From NCBI RefSeq assembly GCF_000406165.1, contig NZ_CM001977.1, positions 1,906,814 through 1,970,813 on the forward strand: a stretch of DNA of 64,000 nucleotides, written 5' to 3'. Position numbers and translations under genes: made by a program. Shown piece by piece: positions 25,926 to 34,756 of this stretch. The notes below the pieces were generated by a model, which was not told the origin of the DNA, did not search any database, and saw only the letters and a program-made list of their open reading frames with translations. Source of the DNA: Dickeya zeae NCPPB 2538. GTDB lineage: Bacteria; Pseudomonadota; Gammaproteobacteria; Enterobacterales; Enterobacteriaceae. Each line of letters starts with the position of its first letter. Position 1 is the first letter of the stretch.

Positions 25926-26597
25926 TCACTGTACACGGGTGTAGGACAGTCGCCGCTCGGCGTACTGGCTCAGCAAGCTAAGGACAAACAGCAGCGTGAA
26001 ATAGAGCAGCGCTGCCAGGCTGTAAATTTCCAGTGGGCGGAAGCTCTGGCTGTTGATCTGCATCGCCTGATACAACAGCTCGCCGTAAGCCAGTGATGAC
26101 GCCAGCGAGGTGGATTTGATCAACTCGAACGAGCGCTCAATCAGCGGTGGGATCATGCGTCGCAACGCCTGCGGCAGGATAACGCGGCGCAGCGCCAGTG
26201 GGCGCGACATACCGAGCGCTTTGGCCCCTTCCCACTGCCCCTCAGCAATCGACAGGATGCCGCCGCGGTAGACTTCGGCGTAAAACGCGGCCGACTGCGC
26301 CGACAGGGCGGTTACCGCCGCGGCGAACGGCGACAGGGTCAGCGGACTGATGACCGGCAGTGCGTAGTAAATCCAGAAAAAATGCACGATAGCGGGCGTG
26401 TTGCGGTAAAAGCCGATGAACAGGTGAGCGGGCAAGCGCCACAGCCGGGTGGACGACAGTTTCATCGTGGCCAGCAGCACACCTGCCAGCATCCCGATGA
26501 GAATGCTGGTAAAGCCGATGCGGACTGTTCCCCATAACCCGTCCAGCAGCAACGGCCACCAGTGTGGCAGGGCGGAAAAATCCCATTGATAACGCAT
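25926..26597 (-). CDS. Amino-acid ABC transporter permease (HisQ/GlnP type)
   Basis: A 223-residue inner-membrane protein, first gene of the permease-permease-ATPase-aminotransferase unit. It shows the family segments FIGFYRNTPAIVHFFWIYYA and EGAKALGMSRPLALRRVILP, and ends RRLSYTRVQ. It is clearly paralogous to the next gene. The spacing of 8 bp to the downstream start supports co-translation. The 227-bp upstream gap to the cystathionine gene should contain the operon promoter. Confidence 0.92.
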   Translation of the reverse strand: MRYQWDFSALPHWWPLLLDGLWGTVRIGFTSILIGMLAGVLLATMKLSSTRLWRLPAHLFIGFYRNTPAIVHFFWIYYALPVISPLTLSPFAAAVTALSAQSAAFYAEVYRGGILSIAEGQWEGAKALGMSRPLALRRVILPQALRRMIPPLIERSFELIKSTSLASSLAYGELLYQAMQINSQSFRPLEIYSLAALLYFTLLFVLSLLSQYAERRLSYTRVQ

Positions 26598-26824
26598 GTG
26601 TTTTTCCCTGATAACGCCAATGGCGTACGAATGGTGATGTCGACTACGATATGGTTATATCGATGGTATTTTTTATATTCTCAGCATCTTAGCAGCCGAA
26701 AAATGTGATAAGTAAATGCTAAAAAAGCGGATTGATAGCCGATTTTTAGCTAAGGAAAGCGGGAAATTCGCTGAAGTTGCGGGCAGAAAAATCGGGCTGC
26801 CGATGACAGCCCTGATACGCGGGA

Positions 26825-27979
26825 TTACGCCGTCTGGCCGGTTAACGCCTGTTGGATGTCATTAATCAGGTCTTCTACATTTTCGATACCGACCGACAGG
26901 CGCAGCAACTGCGGCGTGATGCCGAGGTGCAGACGCTGTTCCAGCGGCAAGGAGGCGTGGGTCATGTTGAAGGGTTGGCTGATCAGGCTTTCTACGCCGC
27001 CCAGACTTTCCGCAAGCGTAAACAACCGGGTGCGCTTAATTACTGTGCTGGCGTACTCGGCGTCGCCACGCAGCCTGACGCTTATCATGCCGCCGAACGC
27101 ACTCATTTGCTGACGCGCCAGCGCATGTTGCGGGTGAGAAGGCAGGCCGGGGTAGTACACCTGTTCCACTTGCGGCTGTTGTTCCAGCCAGCGCGCCAGC
27201 GTCAGCGCGTTGTCGCTATGGCGTGCCAGGCGCAGCGCCAGCGTGCGGATACCGCGCAGCGTCAGGAAGCTGCTGAACGGATCGAGTACCCCGCCCACCG
27301 CATTTTGCAAAAATGCCAGTTGCGCTGCCAGTTCCTTGTCCCGCCCGACCACCGCCAGCCCGGCGACCACGTCCGAGTGGCCGTTCAGATATTTGGTGGC
27401 CGAGTGCACCACGATGTCAAAGCCCAACTCCAGCGGGCGTTGCAAGGCCGGAGAGGCAAAGGTGTTATCCGCGACGCTTATCACGCCGTGGCGCTGGGCT
27501 AGCTCGGCGATGGCGCGGAGATCCGCCAGCTTCAGCAGCGGATTGGTGGGGGTTTCTACCCAGATCATCCGGGTCTGCGGGGTGATCGCCTGCTCCAGCG
27601 TGGTCAGGTCGGCCGGGTCGACATAGGTGACGCTTAGCCCGGCGGTGCGCTTGCGCACCCGATCCAGCAATCGCCAGGTGCCGCCGTAAATATCATCCAC
27701 TGCGACGATATGGCTACCCTGATCGAGCAGTTCCAGTATGGTGGCGCTGGCCGCCAGTCCGGACGCGAAGGCAAAGCCCTGAATACCACCTTCCAGCGCG
27801 GCGATGTTGGCTTCCAGCGCGTGACGGGTCGGGTTGCCGCTGCGTGAGTATTCGTAACCAGTATGCTGGCCTGGAGCAGGCTGGGCAAAGGTTGAGGTCG
27901 CGTAAATGGCTGGCATGACTGCGCCGGTGCTGTCCGGGGTGTAACCAGCGTGAACGGTCAGCGTGTCGAAATGGCTCAT
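26825..27979 (-). CDS. Cystathionine gamma-lyase/gamma-synthase family PLP enzyme
   Basis: A 384-residue fold-type I Cys/Met-metabolism enzyme. It starts MSHFDTLTVHAGYTPD and has the phosphate-site YEYSRSGNPTRHALE, SGLAASATI, WVETPTNPLLKLADL, the Schiff-base lysine in VHSATKYLNGHSDVVAG near residue 200, and C-terminal SLGGVESLISQP. It lies 30 bp downstream of a cystathionine beta-synthase-type gene. The pair is like the mtcB-mtcC reverse transsulfuration genes of Klebsiella, so cystathionine gamma-lyase (cystathionine to cysteine plus 2-oxobutanoate) is the most likely activity. Sequence alone does not exclude MetB activity. Confidence 0.88.
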   Translation of the reverse strand: MSHFDTLTVHAGYTPDSTGAVMPAIYATSTFAQPAPGQHTGYEYSRSGNPTRHALEANIAALEGGIQGFAFASGLAASATILELLDQGSHIVAVDDIYGGTWRLLDRVRKRTAGLSVTYVDPADLTTLEQAITPQTRMIWVETPTNPLLKLADLRAIAELAQRHGVISVADNTFASPALQRPLELGFDIVVHSATKYLNGHSDVVAGLAVVGRDKELAAQLAFLQNAVGGVLDPFSSFLTLRGIRTLALRLARHSDNALTLARWLEQQPQVEQVYYPGLPSHPQHALARQQMSAFGGMISVRLRGDAEYASTVIKRTRLFTLAESLGGVESLISQPFNMTHASLPLEQRLHLGITPQLLRLSVGIENVEDLINDIQQALTGQTA

Positions 27980-28009
27980 GATAAATCCTTGTGGTAAACG
28001 GTAGAAAGG

Positions 28010-29377
28010 TCAGCGCACCAGATGCCGCCAGTGATTGAGTACATCGGTGCGGGTAATCAGGCCGAGGAAGCGCTGGCCGTCCAGAACGATGGCGACATGA
28101 CCGCGATCGAACGTGGTTAGCAGGTGATCGAACGAGGCGTCTTTCTGCAGGGTGTTGACCTGATCGGTCATCGCATCACGGGCGGTCAGCGAGAAATGGC
28201 GCGGGTTGGCTTTGAGATTGTTGAGCAGGTCCCACTCATCAATCACCCCGACTACCCGGTCGTGTTCCAGCACCGGCAACTGGGAAATGTCGTACAGCCG
28301 CATGCGGGCATGCACGATCGCCAACGAGTCATCAGGGGAGACAGACACAGTAGCGCCTTCATTATGGCGATAGGTGATCAGATCGCGCAGGTCGCCCAGC
28401 GGCGGGCGTTGAATTAACCCTTGCTCAATCATCCAGTAGTCGTTGAACATCTTCGACAGGTACTTGTTGCCACTGTCGCACACCAGCGTTACCACCCGGA
28501 GCGGTTCAGTTTGGGCGCGGCAGTAGCGTAGCGCCGCCGCCAGCAGTGTGCCGCTGGAGGAGCCGGCCAGCACACCTTCTTTGAGTAGCAGTTCGCGGGC
28601 GGCCTGAAACGATTCCTGATCGCTAATGGCGTAAGCGTGTTTTACCTGACTGAAGTTAGCCAGCGCGGGCAGAAAGTCCTCGCCAATGCCCTCCACCAGC
28701 CAACTGCCCGCGTCGCCAATTGTGCCTTGTCGTACATAGTCAGTCAGGATAGAACCGGCCGGATCGGCCAGTACCAGTTCGGTTTTCGGTGATACGTCGG
28801 CAAAGTAACGACTCAGTCCACCCAGCGTGCCGCCGGAGCCGACGCCAACCACAATCGCGTCAATGTCATGCTCCATCTGCTGCCACAATTCCGGCGCGGT
28901 GGTGCGGTAGTGGGCCTGTGGATTGGCAGGATTATTAAACTGGTCGATGTAGAACGCACCGGGGATCTCGTTTGCCAGCCGTTGCGCATAGTCCTGATAA
29001 TAGTCCGGATGGCCTTTGGCGACGTCAGATCGGGTCAGGCGTACATCGACACCGAGTGCGCGCAGATGGAAGATTTTCTCCCGGCTCATTTTGTCCGGTA
29101 CCACCAGAATCAGCTGGTAGCCTTTGATAGCCGCCACCAGTGCCAGCCCCAACCCGGTATTGCCTGCGGTGGCTTCGATCAGCGTGCCGCCAGGCCGTAG
29201 TTTTCCCTGCTGTTCTGCCGCTTCAATCATGGATAACGCCACACGATCTTTTATCGAGCCGCCGGGATTCTGGTTTTCCAGCTTGGCGAATAACCGGCAA
29301 GGGCCGGTATCAAACTGCGTCAGCTCCAGCAACGGAGTGTTGCCGATCAGGCTGAGCACGGATGTAGGAATAGACAT
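28010..29377 (-). CDS. Cystathionine beta-synthase (CysK-like domain plus CBS pair)
   Basis: A 455-residue enzyme. Residues about 1-320 are a fold-type II PLP domain with NPGGSIKDRVALSM (Schiff-base Lys), EATAGNTGLGLALV and the phosphate-binding VGSGGTLGG. Residues about 335-455 hold two CBS modules (from the ISQLPVLEHDRVVGVI segment to HVAIVLDGQRFLGLITRTDV). This architecture distinguishes it from plain cysteine synthase. It would join serine and homocysteine into cystathionine. The ATG at 29377 is picked because GAGG lies 8 nt upstream; two in-frame starts 6 and 9 bp earlier exist. First gene of the reverse transsulfuration pair. Confidence 0.9.
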   Translation of the reverse strand: MSIPTSVLSLIGNTPLLELTQFDTGPCRLFAKLENQNPGGSIKDRVALSMIEAAEQQGKLRPGGTLIEATAGNTGLGLALVAAIKGYQLILVVPDKMSREKIFHLRALGVDVRLTRSDVAKGHPDYYQDYAQRLANEIPGAFYIDQFNNPANPQAHYRTTAPELWQQMEHDIDAIVVGVGSGGTLGGLSRYFADVSPKTELVLADPAGSILTDYVRQGTIGDAGSWLVEGIGEDFLPALANFSQVKHAYAISDQESFQAARELLLKEGVLAGSSSGTLLAAALRYCRAQTEPLRVVTLVCDSGNKYLSKMFNDYWMIEQGLIQRPPLGDLRDLITYRHNEGATVSVSPDDSLAIVHARMRLYDISQLPVLEHDRVVGVIDEWDLLNNLKANPRHFSLTARDAMTDQVNTLQKDASFDHLLTTFDRGHVAIVLDGQRFLGLITRTDVLNHWRHLVR

Positions 29378-29656
29378 AGTCATCACCTCGGATCATAACG
29401 AGGTGCACATGGTAGAGCTCAGGCATAACAGCATGAAAATGATATAATTGACCATCTATATGTGATTTTTAGAAATAAAATTCTGTTTGGCGGTAAAGCC
29501 ATACAGCCTGATAGCCATGCAGCGGTATATCCATCCGTTGATGAAACGACGGGTTATCACCTTTGGTTTCAACGGTGGCGAAAATGGCATAAAGCAGCTG
29601 GAAAATGCGGTGTTATCATCAAGCGCCATCCCTGACGCCGACCGGAATCTGGACCG

Positions 29657-31066
29657 ATGACCTCTTTGCACGCGACCTCCCCGATAACCCTGACGCTGGC
29701 CCGCTTTGCCTGCCAGCTTACGCCAGAGACGATCCCTGCGGTCTGGCGGCGAAAAATCCTGCTGCATCTGCTGGATGCGCTGGGCTGCGGCGTCGCCGGG
29801 TTGGAGAGCGAGGTGTTTTTGCAAGCGCAACGCATGGCGCGTCAGCAATATGCGGCGGGAACATCGCCGGTGCTGGGAAGCCGGGATGGGCTGTCGGCGC
29901 TGGGAGCCGCATTTGTCAATTCGGTGGCGATGAACGCGCTGGATTATGACGATGGGTTTGAACGAGAGGGGCGTGGTATGGGGCACCCTGGCGCGACGTT
30001 GGTGGCAGCGGCATTGGCCGCATTGGACGGACGGCGCATATCCGGCGCGCAGTTGTTATGTGCGCTGGTCGCCGCCTGGGAAATCAACGGCCGCGTGATC
30101 CTGTCTCAGCAACCCAGCCCGGAACGTTTTCAGCAGGTGTACGGCGTGTGCCAGCATCAGTCGCTCGGTGCGGCGGTTGCATTCGGTCTGCTCTGCGGCT
30201 GCGATGCCGCCGGGCTGGAGAACGCTATCGGGCTGGCGGCATCGTTGACCCCACTACCGGGACTACACAAGTACAACTGGCAGCAGCGGCCGCTGGTGGC
30301 GTTGAAGGATTACAACGCACCGGCGACGGAAGCCGGGGTGCGCGGGGTGCTGCTGCACCGGGAAGGTATCATCGGGCCGCGCGATGTGCTGGCAGGAGAT
30401 CAGGGGTTCTGGCGCATGGCAGGCTCTGACCAATGTGATGCCTCCCTACTGGTTGATGGACTGGGGGACGTGTGGCGATTGCGCCATGCCAGTATCAAAC
30501 GCTATCCGGTTTGCCGTTGGATGCACACAGCACTGGCGGCGTTTGAGCAACTGCTGTCGCAGCAGGCGCTGTCGCCGGAGCGGATCACGCAGGTTCAGGT
30601 CATTGGTAGCCGAACGTTGGTAGCGCAATTCGCCGATACGCAGGTGTTGAGCGAAACCGATGCCCAGTTCAGCGTACCGCTGGCGTTGGCCTGTCTGGCC
30701 TACGGCATTCCCCGACAGAACTGGAGCGACGCGACCACGCGGCAGAGTGCGACATTGCTGGCGTTTGCCCGGCGGGTCGAGTTAGTGGTGGATAACGAAT
30801 TGGAACAGTTGATGGCGGTACAGCGGCGGCCTGTCAGCCGGGTGAGGGTGAACGTTGACGGGCAGTGGTTGAACGCGCCGACAGTGGATTATCCGCCGGG
30901 GTGTGAAGAGAACCCGATGGCAGACGCAGAGATTGTGCGCAAGTGCCGCGACAATCTGTCGCGGCGACTGGGGGATAGCGAGAGCGAGCGCCTGATTGAT
31001 GCGCTGCTCAGTCTGGAGCGCCAGCCGGATGCAAGGGCGCTGCTGGCACCACTGTTTGCCGGTTGA
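29657..31066 (+). CDS. MmgE/PrpD family protein
   Basis: A 469-residue cytoplasmic protein of the MmgE/PrpD family, which includes 2-methylcitrate dehydratase and cis-aconitate decarboxylase-like enzymes. It starts MTSLHATSPITLTLARFACQ. Typical features are a helical N-terminal domain with LLDALGCGVAGLES, NSVAMNALDYDDGF (active-site Asp region), GHPGATLVAAALAALDG and the KRYPVCRWMHTALAAF segment near residue 290. No prpB/C genes are nearby, so methylcitrate cycling is unlikely. It sits as a lone plus-strand gene inside the minus-strand sulfur amino acid block, so its substrate may be connected to that pathway. Confidence 0.85.
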   Translation: MTSLHATSPITLTLARFACQLTPETIPAVWRRKILLHLLDALGCGVAGLESEVFLQAQRMARQQYAAGTSPVLGSRDGLSALGAAFVNSVAMNALDYDDGFEREGRGMGHPGATLVAAALAALDGRRISGAQLLCALVAAWEINGRVILSQQPSPERFQQVYGVCQHQSLGAAVAFGLLCGCDAAGLENAIGLAASLTPLPGLHKYNWQQRPLVALKDYNAPATEAGVRGVLLHREGIIGPRDVLAGDQGFWRMAGSDQCDASLLVDGLGDVWRLRHASIKRYPVCRWMHTALAAFEQLLSQQALSPERITQVQVIGSRTLVAQFADTQVLSETDAQFSVPLALACLAYGIPRQNWSDATTRQSATLLAFARRVELVVDNELEQLMAVQRRPVSRVRVNVDGQWLNAPTVDYPPGCEENPMADAEIVRKCRDNLSRRLGDSESERLIDALLSLERQPDARALLAPLFAG

Positions 31067-31083
31067 CGTTCCCTTTTCGCCGG

Positions 31084-31914
31084 TTATTTCCACGCTTCGC
31101 GGAGCACTGGCGGTACCTTGCTGATGTCCACGCCGCGGGCTTTCAGTGCCTGCTCGTAGAACTGCTGAATCTGGCCGGATTGATAGAGCTTAGCGAATTC
31201 GTCGTTGAGGAACTGATGGAAGGTTGGGTCGCTTTCCTTACGGATAGCGCCGCTGGTACTGACCGCCACGATGGGTTTTGGCAGGATCAGGTTACCCTTG
31301 CCGACTTTAGCCTGTTGCAACGCCAGCGCTGGATGGAAATAGGACAACGCGTCTACCCGACCGGCATAAAATGCCGCCACGCCTTCATCCATGTTGGGGA
31401 AACGCACCAGTTGCGCTTTCGGCAGATTTTTGGTCAGCAGCAAATCCGGGCTGGAGCCCAGCGTGACGCCGATTTTGATATCCGGCCTGTTGAGGTCTTC
31501 CCAGTCGGTGACATTGATGCCATCGCGCACCAGTACCCCCTGGGCATACCAAAAGAAAGGCTGCTCCGGAAAATCGACCGCTTTTTTGCGCTCGTCAGTG
31601 GGGTCAAGTACCAGCATGGTATCGATCTGGCCGGTTTGCAGGGCGGCGACCGCGTTGCCCCAGGTGGTTTCTACCGCCACCAGCTTGACCCCAAGGTCTT
31701 TCGCCAGCACCTTACCAACCTGATAGCCGATGCCATCCCATTCGCCGGTTGCCGCGTTCTTGAAATACCAGGGTTCGCCCTGCGCTACGCCGATACGCAG
31801 TTCGCCGGTTTGTTTGATGTGCTGCCAGGTGGAGGTTGGCGTTTCGGCCTGAACCAGCCAGGGTGCGGCGACCAGCGCCAGCGCGGCAATCATGTTGCGA
31901 AAAGATAACGTCAT
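31084..31914 (-). CDS. Periplasmic amino-acid-binding protein of an ABC transporter
   Basis: A 276-residue family 3 solute-binding protein with signal peptide MTLSFRNMIAALALVAAPWLVQA (cleavage after VQA). Mature motifs include LRIGVAQGEPWYFKN, GEWDGIGYQVGKVLAKDLGV, MLVLDPTDERKKAVDF and the DINVTDWEDL-like lobe with GVTLGSSPDLLLTKN. It ends ISKVPPVLREAWK. It is the only such receptor near the permease-ATPase genes at 24417-26597 and is on the same strand, so it is presumably their receptor despite the PrpD-like gene in between. It is convergent with that gene by 17 bp. The ligand is unknown. Confidence 0.9.
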   Translation of the reverse strand: MTLSFRNMIAALALVAAPWLVQAETPTSTWQHIKQTGELRIGVAQGEPWYFKNAATGEWDGIGYQVGKVLAKDLGVKLVAVETTWGNAVAALQTGQIDTMLVLDPTDERKKAVDFPEQPFFWYAQGVLVRDGINVTDWEDLNRPDIKIGVTLGSSPDLLLTKNLPKAQLVRFPNMDEGVAAFYAGRVDALSYFHPALALQQAKVGKGNLILPKPIVAVSTSGAIRKESDPTFHQFLNDEFAKLYQSGQIQQFYEQALKARGVDISKVPPVLREAWK

Positions 31915-32238
31915 AATGTCCCCGTGTGTGAATGGTTAAGCGCCTGAATCAGCGGGGATGTTACGTGTCAGTGTGGGCCTGGCTACGCTGCCCATCCCCC
32001 GATAAAACCAGGCGTTGGATTAATCAATAAATAAAAGGTGAACACCGTGTACACCATCAGCTAATTTCATAAATAATGCTTTAATATCATTAACATGGTG
32101 GAGGCGTGCTTAGGCAGTATTGCAGGAAATCGGTGCGACATTAAATGCGAAGAATGACAGAGCTTATGCGCAAGGCGGAAAATGGAAGTCATGACATAAG
32201 GCGGGCATCGCCCGCCATAGTGAGACCGGGATTATCGG
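31915..32238. other. Gap between the binding-protein gene and the first chemoreceptor gene
   Basis: 324 bp with no open frame of note. It should contain the promoter of the binding-protein gene near 31915-32050 and holds the chemoreceptor terminator at its right end. Nothing else was seen. Confidence 0.4.
32200..32216 (-). terminator. Terminator hairpin after the first chemoreceptor gene
   Basis: GGCGGGC-ATC-GCCCGCC, a perfect 7-bp G/C stem with a 3-nt loop, 22 bp beyond the chemoreceptor stop codon on the minus strand and followed there by TTATGT. Confidence 0.6.
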
Positions 32239-34194
32239 CTAGAACGATTCCCACTCATTTTTTGCAGCAGACGAATGAGATCCCGTCGTTGCAGTGGCCA
32301 GCATCAGCGGTTTTTTAGCGCCGAGTGTGCCGGTGGCGTGATGGGTAACGCGGTGGGTGTCGCCATCACCGAGGCGGAAAATCGACACCGCCTGTTCCAG
32401 TGCCTGAGCCTGCTCTTCCAGTGAGTTAGCTGCCGCAGACGATTGCTCCACCAGCGCGGCGTTTTGCTGGGTGGTGGCGTCCATTTCGGCGACGGCGCTT
32501 GAGATCTGGTTAATCCCTCGGCTCTGCTCATCAGACGCGGAAGCAATTTCTCCCATAATGTCATGGACATGGGAGATAGAACGAATGATCTCATCCATCG
32601 TCTTACCGGCACTTTCCACCTGGGTGGAACCGGTATTCACCCGGGTGACTGACTCGTTGATCAGGCTTTCGATCTCTTTGGCGGCCTGCGCGCTGCGCTG
32701 GGCCAGACTGCGTACTTCGCCCGCCACTACAGCAAAACCACGGCCCTGTTCACCGGCACGCGCGGCTTCCACCGCGGCATTCAGCGCCAGAATATTGGTC
32801 TGGAAAGCGATACCGTTGATAACCGAAGTGATTTCGGAAATACGCCGGGAACTGGTGGCGATTTCATTCATGGTGCTCACCACGTTGGTGACGATGTCAC
32901 CGCCTTTAGTGGCGTTATTGGCGGCGTCGGCGGCCAGTTGTGAGGCGTGATGCGCGTTATCGGCGTTCTGCTTCACCGTGGAGGTTAACTGCTCCATGCT
33001 GGCGGCGGTTTCCACCACGGCGGCAGATTGCTGCTCAGTACGTGAGGAGAGATCAGTGTTACCGGCCGCGATTTCCGATGCGGCAGACGCCACATTATTT
33101 ACGCCTTCACGAATGCGTCCTATCATGTCGCGCAGTTTATGGTTCATCTGGTTCATTGCCGTCATCAACTGGCCCAGCTCGTCGCGCCGGTTGACGCTAA
33201 TGGTGGCGGTCAGGTCACCCTGGGCAATCTGCTCGGCCATCGACAGGCTTTGACGCAATGGCTGCGTAATCAATAAGGTGATGCGCCAGGCTAGTAACAC
33301 GCCGATGGCGATAATCGCCAGGCCGATAACCCACTGCTCGTATTGAGACTGACGGGTAATGTCATCAACCTTGGTTAATTGTGCCTGATAAAGCTGTGTC
33401 GTTGCCTGATTCAGCACCAGCGCGATATCCGCCATACGCTGAGAGGCCGTGTTTTCCTCCTGATACGCGGTCATATAAAGGCTGACATCTCTGTCGTAGG
33501 TGGCGAACACCTGCCAGGCCTGATTCAGCCACGCCTGTTGTTCTGCATCGTACTGTGGCAGAGCCTGTGTGAGGGTGTGCTGAGCTGTGGCCAGTGCCTT
33601 GCGAAGTGCGGCTTCGTTTTCGCCGGAGGGGGCTAACGTCAGCTCATGTGCGGCATCTTTAATGCCAGACAGTGCCTCATGGATGTATAAAAACTCCAGC
33701 CGTAATTCCAGTGGCAACATGGCACTGTCGAATTGTCTGCGCAAGGTATCCACAACATTGCCGACAGCGCCCTGTGATAATTTTTGGCTAACCGCATCAC
33801 GTTTTTGGCTGGCGATGAGCACGTTGCCCCGTGCCGTATTATATTCCTTGCTGGCCTGAGTTATTTTATCCAGCAGAATACGGGTATCGGCATCCCATTT
33901 CAGCGTTTCTGCTGTGTTCAGTAATTGCGTTATTTTATTCAGCAATTCGCTATTTTTATTTAGGGCAGCATAATCGTGGGTATATTGAAAACGCAGACGC
34001 TCGCGTCTGGCCTCTTCCAGATTGCTATTGATGCTATTACTTATAATCGATTTTTGTGAATAGGCGTCAATATTACGAAAGCCATTTATTCCAGACAGCA
34101 TGATGATAATGGCCATGAGCAAGAGTAGCCCAAACCCCAGAGCCAGCTTTACGCCGACCTTGAAATTGTTATAAGCACCAAAAACAGTATTCAT
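32239..34194 (-). CDS. Methyl-accepting chemotaxis protein
   Basis: A 651-residue receptor. The start MNTVFGAYNNFKVGVKLAL follows AAGGAAGGA and is 21 codons inside a longer frame. It has TM1 (about 18-40, FGLLLLMAIIIML), a periplasmic helical sensor of roughly 270 residues, TM2 (WVIGLAIIAIGVLLAW), HAMP (RQSLSMAEQIAQGDLTA) and a signalling domain whose hairpin tip GIAFQTNILALNAAVEAA contacts CheA/CheW. It ends in NEWESF, a variant of the CheR/CheB-docking pentapeptide. The sensor domain is not of the Tar/Tsr type and its ligand is unknown. It is a paralogue of the next gene. Confidence 0.92.
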   Translation of the reverse strand: MNTVFGAYNNFKVGVKLALGFGLLLLMAIIIMLSGINGFRNIDAYSQKSIISNSINSNLEEARRERLRFQYTHDYAALNKNSELLNKITQLLNTAETLKWDADTRILLDKITQASKEYNTARGNVLIASQKRDAVSQKLSQGAVGNVVDTLRRQFDSAMLPLELRLEFLYIHEALSGIKDAAHELTLAPSGENEAALRKALATAQHTLTQALPQYDAEQQAWLNQAWQVFATYDRDVSLYMTAYQEENTASQRMADIALVLNQATTQLYQAQLTKVDDITRQSQYEQWVIGLAIIAIGVLLAWRITLLITQPLRQSLSMAEQIAQGDLTATISVNRRDELGQLMTAMNQMNHKLRDMIGRIREGVNNVASAASEIAAGNTDLSSRTEQQSAAVVETAASMEQLTSTVKQNADNAHHASQLAADAANNATKGGDIVTNVVSTMNEIATSSRRISEITSVINGIAFQTNILALNAAVEAARAGEQGRGFAVVAGEVRSLAQRSAQAAKEIESLINESVTRVNTGSTQVESAGKTMDEIIRSISHVHDIMGEIASASDEQSRGINQISSAVAEMDATTQQNAALVEQSSAAANSLEEQAQALEQAVSIFRLGDGDTHRVTHHATGTLGAKKPLMLATATTGSHSSAAKNEWESF

Positions 34195-34756
34195 TGGTCC
34201 TTCCTTTCTTGATTTGCCAGAGAAATGATGAGGAAAAAACCGATTTGAATAATTCAATAATGAACGCTTCAGAACCTCAGTGCTGAAGCTGTGTTTTATT
34301 ATTATGGCTGCACTAGTCTGTCATTGTTACTGTGAGTGAGTCGCTCTATCAGCAGACGATTACGGCCCGAAACTCATGGCTGATGCATCTCACAGGGGAG
34401 GGTAATGTAATAACTACACTTTTATAACATAGTATTAAAAAGTGATTTTATCAATGGATTACTGAAAAATGAGATATCGATTATTGATGGCTGATGCCTC
34501 ATCCATTTTTTGGGGTATTTTCAAATGGAATACCTAAAAAAGTAATAATGGGCGTGACAATACGCAGTGATAATCTTTACGTTGCGTCGTGAGTAGCACC
34601 ATTTTAATGCCAAAAATACGTGGTGGGAAAATCAGTGCAGGGAGAAAGCAGAATCTAAACACAGCATGGCGGTTTATTGCCATGCTGTGTGGTGTGTACC
34701 AACAATCGTCGTGATCAAACGTAGTAAAAATTAACCGACGCTGTTATCAAAACGGA
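34195..34756. other. Gap between the two chemoreceptor genes
   Basis: 562 bp without genes. The right end has the terminator of the second receptor, and the left part should hold the promoter of the first. The centre is A/T-rich with no recognised site; a TGTGAGTGAGTCG tract near 34334 has only a CRP half-site. Confidence 0.4.
34659..34690 (-). terminator. Terminator hairpin after the second chemoreceptor gene
   Basis: ACACAGCATGGC (34659-34670) pairs perfectly over 12 bp with 34679-34690 around an 8-nt loop. On the minus strand it is followed by TTAGATT and lies about 70 bp past the stop codon. Confidence 0.6.

Noticed and set aside
34334..34349. TGTGAGTGAGTCG as a CRP site for the first chemoreceptor
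   Set aside because: Only one half-site matches.
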